Assembly: GCF_012027395.1 (NCBI RefSeq)
Contig: NZ_SNUJ01000005.1
Span: forward strand, 22,353-86,352
DNA from: Thermococcus sp. LS1
GTDB lineage: Archaea; Methanobacteriota_B; Thermococci; Thermococcales; Thermococcaceae
DNA: 64,000 nucleotides
Direction of reading: 5' to 3'
A program made the translations under genes and the position numbers. How positions within the stretch are numbered: the stretch's first letter is position 1; the number at the start of each line of letters is the position of its first letter. This document shows positions 59,050-64,000 of the stretch, in pieces. A model generated the notes under the pieces. The model made no database searches, was not told the DNA's origin, and saw only the letters and a program-made list of their open reading frames with translations.

Positions 59050-60324
59050 TCAGCTCGTCCACTTGGAAGAGTCCAGTTCTCCTTCCGTCTTGGCAACAAT
59101 GGTCGTTCCTGCCAGGTCGCCGGTGACGTTTACCATCGTCCTGCCCATGTCAAGTATTGCGTCGATTCCGAGTATCATGGCATAGGCCAAAGCTACTGGA
59201 CTTCCCTCAACGAGTTCGAGGCCGACGCTCTGGAGCACCATGGCCAGCATTATGGCTCCCGCACCCGGAACGCCAGCGGTTCCAATCGAGGCGAGTACAG
59301 CTGTGAGGATGACCACGAGCTGCTGCTCAAGCGTCAGCGGCTGGCCTATTGCGTTCGCAACGAAGAGCACCGTGACACCCTGGTAGAGCGCCGTTCCGTC
59401 CATGTTTATCGTTGCGCCAAGCGGCAGGGTGAAGGAAAATATGCCCTTGTCAACGCCCATCTCTTCCTCGGCAACGCGCATTGTAACTGGCAGCGTTCCA
59501 CTGGAACTCCTGGTAACAAAAGCAGTAATCATAGCGTCCTTGGCCTTCTTAAGGAACTTAAACGGGTCGATGCCAAAGACCTTGAGCAGGACACCGTAGA
59601 CCAAGAGTATCTGGAGGATGAGGCCAAGGTAAACCGCTACGACAACCTTAACGAGCGGTCCGGCGACGTTCGGGCCGAACTGGCCGATGACGTAGTAAAT
59701 CAGAGCAAAGACACCTATTGGAGCGTACTGCATGACACCAGCGACTATCTTGTACATCGCCTCGGCGGCGGCATCCATAACTCTGAAGAGCGTCTCAGCT
59801 GAGCTTCTGATCCTTTCATCTTCACTGTTCATGAGGTAGCTGATAGCTATTCCAAAGACTATGGCGAAGAATATTGTGGGCAGAACCTGACCGCTCGAAA
59901 GTGCTGCGAAGGGGTTGGTCGGGACGATGTTGAGGAGCGTCTGGACGAGCGACGGAGCCTCTGCCTCTATAGCCTTTCCAGCGCCGGTTCCCAGGTCTAT
60001 TCCGGTTCCAGGTTTGAAGATGTTGCCCATCAGCAGTCCAAAGAACACCGCAAAGGCTGAGGTGACCAGATAGTAAACGATTATCTTGACGCCCACCCTT
60101 CCGAGCCGCGCTGGGTTGATGCTGGCGGCGCCGACTATTAGCGAGAACAGTATTATCGGCATCACGAGCATCTTCAGCAGGCGTATGAAGAGGTCTCCGA
60201 GCGGCTTGAGCGTCGCTGAATACCCCGGAAGGAGCAGACCCAAAACAACACCTAAAATAAGGCCCGCGAGGATTTTATGTAAAACCGGAATTTCAAGATA
60301 GGTTTTCAGCAGCCCCTTCCCCAC
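59050..60324 (-). CDS. sodium:aspartate symporter (GltPh/GltTk type)
   Basis: 424 residues from the GTG at GGGGGTGAAGTCA ([10 protein letters not shown], as other GltTk begin MGK). The transport motifs are intact: HP1 [29 protein letters not shown] in helix 7, HP2 [20 protein letters not shown], and helix 8 [16 protein letters not shown] with substrate-binding Asp, Arg and Asn. The sequence is very near GltTk, which imports aspartate with three Na+. An inverted repeat GCCA-AA-TGGC at 60348-60357 lies just upstream. The gap to birA (about 200 bases) shows nothing more. Confidence 0.95.
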   Translation of the reverse strand: MGKGLLKTYLEIPVLHKILAGLILGVVLGLLLPGYSATLKPLGDLFIRLLKMLVMPIILFSLIVGAASINPARLGRVGVKIIVYYLVTSAFAVFFGLLMGNIFKPGTGIDLGTGAGKAIEAEAPSLVQTLLNIVPTNPFAALSSGQVLPTIFFAIVFGIAISYLMNSEDERIRSSAETLFRVMDAAAEAMYKIVAGVMQYAPIGVFALIYYVIGQFGPNVAGPLVKVVVAVYLGLILQILLVYGVLLKVFGIDPFKFLKKAKDAMITAFVTRSSSGTLPVTMRVAEEEMGVDKGIFSFTLPLGATINMDGTALYQGVTVLFVANAIGQPLTLEQQLVVILTAVLASIGTAGVPGAGAIMLAMVLQSVGLELVEGSPVALAYAMILGIDAILDMGRTMVNVTGDLAGTTIVAKTEGELDSSKWTS

Positions 60325-60548
60325 TGACTTCACCCCCTATCTTTGAGCGCCAAATGGCACTAATGTATTTCTAGGGGCATTATATTAATGTTTTGTTGTA
60401 CAAAGTTGGCATTTTGTCAAAGGAATGTGTTATCATGAAGCCCATGGAAACACCTTGACGAACCAAGGGCCACAGCAACTCGCATCCGCTGATTTGGCAA
60501 CACAATCCAAGGGCAGCACTCATATACGAATTCTTCCTCTCTCTGAAC

Positions 60549-61283
60549 CTAAACGAAGCGCAGGGAAACGTCACCGTAAAGAACCCTCACCCTACCCCCC
60601 GAGGTCTCTAGGATGAGCGCCCCATCGTCGTCTATATCAACGGCTTTCCCTACAAGCTCGATCCCCTCTTCAATGACTTTAACTTCCCTGCCCAAGACAA
60701 GGCTCCTCTCCCTCACGGCGGAGATTATCTCCCCATATCTCCCCTCAAGGAAGACTGTGTACCAGCCATCAAGACGCTCAATTAGAACGCGCAGGACTTC
60801 GTCCAGCTCGGCCCTCCGGCCCAGAACGGCCTTCATGGAAGTTGCCATCCCCTTCAGCTCCTCCGGAATCTCGTTGTTCACGTTGAGGCCTATCCCGAGG
60901 ATAACGAACTCCCCGATCCTCCCCTCAGTAAGAACTCCGCAGATTTTTCTCCCGTTTATCCAGACGTCGTTGGGCCATTTTATGCCCGCTTCAATTCCGA
61001 ATTTCCAGAGAGTATCGACAACGGCCAGGGCTCCGATGAAGACGAGCTTGGGAAGGTGCTTGGGCTCAGCCTCAGGCTTCAGGATTACGCTCATCCAGAG
61101 GCCTCCCTCTGGGGAAGCCCAGGTGCGGCCTTTTCGCCCTTTTCCGGCGGTCTGTCTGTCCGCCACCACCACTGTTCCCTCTGGCTCGTTGAGAGCGATG
61201 AGCTTGGCGTACTCATTGGTTGAATCTACTTCAGGAAGGTGGACTATTTTACGGCCGATAAGTTTACTGCCCGGTCCTGGCAT
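60549..61283 (-). CDS. birA: biotin-protein ligase without HTH domain (BirA class I)
   Basis: 244 residues from the ATG after [29 protein letters not shown], biotin/ATP loop [40 protein letters not shown], and a C-terminal SH3-like domain ending YGDVSLRFV, as in the P. horikoshii enzyme. It biotinylates acceptor Lys. The carboxyltransferase at the end of the window carries a biotinyl domain, a likely target. Divergent from the aldolase gene. Confidence 0.94.
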   Translation of the reverse strand: MPGPGSKLIGRKIVHLPEVDSTNEYAKLIALNEPEGTVVVADRQTAGKGRKGRTWASPEGGLWMSVILKPEAEPKHLPKLVFIGALAVVDTLWKFGIEAGIKWPNDVWINGRKICGVLTEGRIGEFVILGIGLNVNNEIPEELKGMATSMKAVLGRRAELDEVLRVLIERLDGWYTVFLEGRYGEIISAVRERSLVLGREVKVIEEGIELVGKAVDIDDDGALILETSGGRVRVLYGDVSLRFV

Positions 61284-61353
61284 CAAACCACCGGCGGAAC
61301 TTCTCATCCTGGACTTAAACAACTTTCCATCAAGGAAAACCTTAAATCCCCCA

Positions 61354-61362
61354 AACTATATA
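61354..61362 (+). promoter_or_regulatory. TATA box of the aldolase gene
   Basis: ACTATATAT about 23 bases before the ATG, so the mRNA leader must be very short; a GGTGATTAGT site still precedes the start. Confidence 0.5.
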
Positions 61363-61380
61363 TCACTCTCGGTGATTAGT

Positions 61381-62226
61381 ATGGATGCATACCAGAGTGT
61401 TGGGATTAGGAGAAGACTGAAAAGGTTCTTCCGCAGAAACGGAAGGGCGCTCATATTTGCGATGGACCACGGCTTCGAGCACGGACCGACAGATTTTGAG
61501 GAGCACTGGGAGCACGTGAACCCGAAGATAATCATCAGAAAGGTTATGCGCGCCGGCGTTGACGGCGTCATGATGCTCCCCGGCCTCGCCAGGTTCGCCG
61601 GCGACGAAGTGAAGCCTGACAGAGGATTGATGATAAAGCTCACCAGCAAGACCAACCTCAGACCAAAAGATGAGCAGCTCCTCCAGAGCCAGCTCGGCTA
61701 CGTTGAGGATGCCATCAAACTCGGCGCCGACGCCATAGCGGCGACTGTTTACTGGGGTAGCCCGCAGGAGGACGTTATGATGCGCCAGTTCGCCGAGATA
61801 GCGAGCTACGCCCACGACATGGGCTTCCCGGTTGTGCAGTTCGCCTATCCGCGCGGCCCGTACATCAACGAGAAGTACGGCAAAAAGGAGGACTACCGTG
61901 TTGTTATGTACGGCGCGAGGGCGGCCGTTGAGAGCGGTGCGGATATGATAAAGACCTACTGGACTGGCTCGAAGGAGACCTTTGCCAAGGTAGTCGATGC
62001 CGCAGCGGGAGTCCCAGTCCTTCTGAGCGGCGGCGCTAAGACGGAGAATCCAGTTGACTTCCTCAGGGTGGTTTACGACGTCATCGAAGCTGGAGGGGCC
62101 GGTGCCGTAGTTGGCAGAAACATCTTCCAGCGCGAGAATCCAGAGCCTCTCATCAAGGCCCTTATCAGGGTCATTCACCGCAATGAAGAGCCGGAAGAGG
62201 CTGCCAAGGCTGAGGGGCTTCTCTGA
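61381..62226 (+). CDS. archaeal class I fructose-bisphosphate aldolase (FbaB/DhnA type)
   Basis: 281 residues. [20 protein letters not shown] at the N-terminus, then [40 protein letters not shown], the Schiff-base Lys in [20 protein letters not shown], and phosphate loop [20 protein letters not shown] plus [20 protein letters not shown]. It cleaves or forms fructose 1,6-bisphosphate in glycolysis and gluconeogenesis. Single gene with its own promoter. Confidence 0.94.
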   Translation: MDAYQSVGIRRRLKRFFRRNGRALIFAMDHGFEHGPTDFEEHWEHVNPKIIIRKVMRAGVDGVMMLPGLARFAGDEVKPDRGLMIKLTSKTNLRPKDEQLLQSQLGYVEDAIKLGADAIAATVYWGSPQEDVMMRQFAEIASYAHDMGFPVVQFAYPRGPYINEKYGKKEDYRVVMYGARAAVESGADMIKTYWTGSKETFAKVVDAAAGVPVLLSGGAKTENPVDFLRVVYDVIEAGGAGAVVGRNIFQRENPEPLIKALIRVIHRNEEPEEAAKAEGLL

Positions 62227-62352
62227 ACCCCTTCTGCTCATTCTTTTCGACGTTTGTCGTGATATATCTCCTCTAACGTCGGAACTTTTTTAAGGCAACT
62301 AACGTTTAGGTGGGCATATACTAAGTGACCAACAAGAAGGCAGGTGATCACA

Positions 62353-64000
62353 ATGGTGGAGATAGTAGATACCACATTTAGGGACGCACACCAATCGCTC
62401 ATAGCAACGCGCCTCAGGACAGAGGACATGCTTGCCGTAGCTGAGAAGATGGATAGGATAGGCTTCTACTCCATGGAAGTCTGGGGAGGAGCAACCTTCG
62501 ACGTCTGCATTCGCTACCTCAAGGAAGACCCCTGGGAGAGGCTCAAACTTTTGAGGGAGCACATAAGGAAGACGAAGCTCCAGATGCTGCTCAGAGGGCA
62601 GAATGTCGTTGGCTACCGCCATTACCCGGACGATGTCGTCGAGAAGTTCGTTGAGCTGGCCCACAAGAATGGCATCGACATTTTCAGGGTCTTTGACGCT
62701 CTGAACGATGTTAGGAACATGGAAGTTGCGATAAGGAAGGCCAAAGAAGTGGGTGCTGAGGTTCAGGGTGCCATAGCTTACACAACTGGACCAATCTTTA
62801 CCCTTGAATATTACATGAAAAAGGTGGAGGAGCTCCTAAAGCTGGACGTCGATGTAATTACCATCAAGGACATGGCAGCCCTACTGACACCCGAGAAGGC
62901 CTACGAACTGGTGAGTGAGATAAAGGAAACCTACGGCATCCCAGTTAATGTTCACACCCACTCGACCACTGGAATGGCCGTCGCGACTTACCTGAAGGCT
63001 GTCGAGGCCGGGGCAGACTTCATTGACACAGCTATAAGCCCCCTCGCCTTTGGAACGGCCCAGCCTGGGATACAGACGATATGGCACGCGCTGCCTGAGG
63101 CAGTCGGCTCTCACCTCGACAGGGAACTGATCCATCAGGTCTCGCGCTACCTCAAAAAGCTGCTTGAAGAGAGGTACTACGGCCTGCTCCACAAGGAGAC
63201 CCTCATGGTGAACCCATACGTCTTAAAGTACCAAGTTCCGGGGGGAATGTTCTCCAACCTCATAACCCAGCTCAAGGAAATGAAAGCTCTGGACAAGCTC
63301 GACGAAGTTCTCGAGGAGATTCCGCACGTGAGAGAAGATCTGGGATGGCCGCCACTGGTGACACCAACAAGCCAGATAGTCGGCACTCAAGCTGTTCTCA
63401 ACGTCCTCTTCGGAAGATACGAGAGGATAACCAACGAGGTCAAGAACTACATCAAAGGCCTGTACGGAAGGCCTCCGGCAGAGATAAACCCCGAGCTAAG
63501 GACGAAGGTTCTTGGAGATGAAGAACCAATATCAGCGAGACCGGGTGAGCTTCTGGAGCCTGCATTAGAGAAGTGCAGGAAGGAGCTTGAGGAACTCGGC
63601 TATCTGGAGAAGGAAGAGGACGTTCTAACTTACTGCCTCTTCCCACAGGTTGCACTGGAGTTCTTCAAGGCCAGAAAGGAGGGAGTTAGAAAACCAGAAA
63701 TCCCGAAGACTGCCCAGAAGTTTAAACTGTACATCGACGGTGTTGAGTTCGAGGTTGGCGTTGAAGGGGTTGACCTGAGCGCCCTCAAGTATCTGCCCCA
63801 GATAGCAAGTGCTGGTACTCCCGCCCCAGCAGTTCCGAGTGCTCCAAGCATCCCTGCTAGCGTCCCGACTCCGGCTCCCGCTCCTGTTCCGGCGCCAGCA
63901 GCGCCGACTCCAGCGCCAACAGGTGAGGGGGTTGTAACTGCTCCAATGCCGGGTAAAATTCTTAGAGTACTCGTTAAAGAAGGCGATCAAGTCAAAACCG
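62353..64000 (+). CDS. oxaloacetate decarboxylase/pyruvate carboxylase-type carboxyltransferase alpha subunit, 3' cut by window edge
   Basis: 549 residues visible from the ATG after GGTGATCACA. The carboxyltransferase domain (residues about 1-460) starts VEIVDTTFRDAHQSLIATRL, with RMRTEDM-type binding loop read LRTEDMLAVAEKMDRIGFYS, IKDMAALLTPEKAYELVSEI and HTHSTTGMAVATYLKAVEAG with metal His. A Pro/Ala-rich hinge (PTPAPAPVPAPAAPTPAP) leads to a biotinyl domain beginning VVTAPMPGKILRVLVKEGDQ; the biotin Lys lies past the end. It could make or use oxaloacetate, or be a Na+-pump subunit; other subunits are outside the window. Confidence 0.9.
   Translation, partial: MVEIVDTTFRDAHQSLIATRLRTEDMLAVAEKMDRIGFYSMEVWGGATFDVCIRYLKEDPWERLKLLREHIRKTKLQMLLRGQNVVGYRHYPDDVVEKFVELAHKNGIDIFRVFDALNDVRNMEVAIRKAKEVGAEVQGAIAYTTGPIFTLEYYMKKVEELLKLDVDVITIKDMAALLTPEKAYELVSEIKETYGIPVNVHTHSTTGMAVATYLKAVEAGADFIDTAISPLAFGTAQPGIQTIWHALPEAVGSHLDRELIHQVSRYLKKLLEERYYGLLHKETLMVNPYVLKYQVPGGMFSNLITQLKEMKALDKLDEVLEEIPHVREDLGWPPLVTPTSQIVGTQAVLNVLFGRYERITNEVKNYIKGLYGRPPAEINPELRTKVLGDEEPISARPGELLEPALEKCRKELEELGYLEKEEDVLTYCLFPQVALEFFKARKEGVRKPEIPKTAQKFKLYIDGVEFEVGVEGVDLSALKYLPQIASAGTPAPAVPSAPSIPASVPTPAPAPVPAPAAPTPAPTGEGVVTAPMPGKILRVLVKEGDQVKT

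Noticed and set aside
60385..60425. Short palindromes TTGTACAA and ACAAA/TTTGT near the aspartate transporter promoter
   Set aside because: Short and A/T-rich; expected by chance in such a region.
60613..62226. A 537-codon plus-strand frame covering birA and the aldolase
   Set aside because: Its first 256 codons are antisense to birA, with Ser/Pro/Arg-rich composition; the real aldolase starts at the ATG at 61381 with TATA and ribosome site.
1..64000. CRISPR arrays, tRNA or rRNA genes, intact insertion sequences, replication origin
   Set aside because: No regularly spaced repeats, no TPsiC-type GGTTCGAATCC region, no transposase or integrase, and no origin-recognition repeats with an orc gene were seen by reading.

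Overview
The window comes from a hyperthermophilic euryarchaeon of the order Thermococcales, most likely a Thermococcus. The evidence is the protein set: a superoxide reductase/rubredoxin/rubrerythrin/NAD(P)H:rubredoxin oxidoreductase system, a close GltTk-type aspartate transporter, an archaeal class I aldolase, ferredoxin-dependent 2-oxoacid oxidation and a TrmG10-type tRNA methyltransferase. Gene signals agree: A/T-rich TATA boxes, purine-rich ribosome sites of the GGTGAT or GGAGG type, many 4-base ATGA overlaps, and frequent GTG or TTG starts. No rRNA, tRNA, CRISPR array or intact mobile element was seen.

Layout. 1-2.7 kb: the end of a ferritin-like gene and a three-gene ABC transporter. 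2.8-18 kb: a heavy-metal homeostasis island. It has three P1B-type ATPases of different classes (CopA-type Cu+, CopB-type with CPH motif, ZntA/CadA-type with a CPC motif and His-rich loop). With them are a CopR-like regulator (Lrp-type HTH plus TRASH domain), an ArsR/CadC-like repressor with a visible palindromic operator, a CopZ-like chaperone, a YHS-domain protein, Met/His-rich small proteins, a CcdA-like membrane protein and several methyltransferases, one broken by two frameshifts. 18-25 kb: FTR1 iron permease, 2-Cys peroxiredoxin, a flavoprotein, sufCBD and ferritin. 25-30 kb: ThiI and an E1-like adenylyltransferase, a nitroreductase, and a thioredoxin/CcdA fusion with a DUF302 protein.

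30-45 kb is an iron/redox and oxygen-defence region. It holds a 2-oxoacid:ferredoxin oxidoreductase co-transcribed with a 1-Cys-type peroxiredoxin, a flavodiiron protein, NAD(P)H:rubredoxin oxidoreductase, rubrerythrin, rubredoxin and superoxide reductase. Also here are two DUF59 proteins and five further ferritin-like proteins, one of them an encapsulated-ferritin-like domain with no encapsulin shell beside it. A five-gene ABC/secreted-protein cluster lies at 41-44.5 kb. 45.3-53.1 kb is a complete histidine operon (hisZ G D B H A F IE C plus a HAD phosphatase) followed by proC. 54-64 kb holds a KaiC-like pair, trmG10, alaX, a duplicated-domain surface protein, an aspartate/Na+ symporter, birA, class I aldolase and the start of an oxaloacetate decarboxylase-type carboxyltransferase.

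The most interesting signal is just upstream of hisZ. A 33-codon ORF has its own TATA box and a perfect GGAGG site and ends in three consecutive His codons followed by a stop, 78 bases before hisZ. This is the architecture of a bacterial-type his leader peptide, here in an archaeon. Other notable points are a shared CAAACCT-type element at several oxidative-stress promoters, a flavoprotein whose C-terminus is read antisense through a truncated DUF998 gene, and a KaiC homologue paired with a protein whose P-loop is degenerate.
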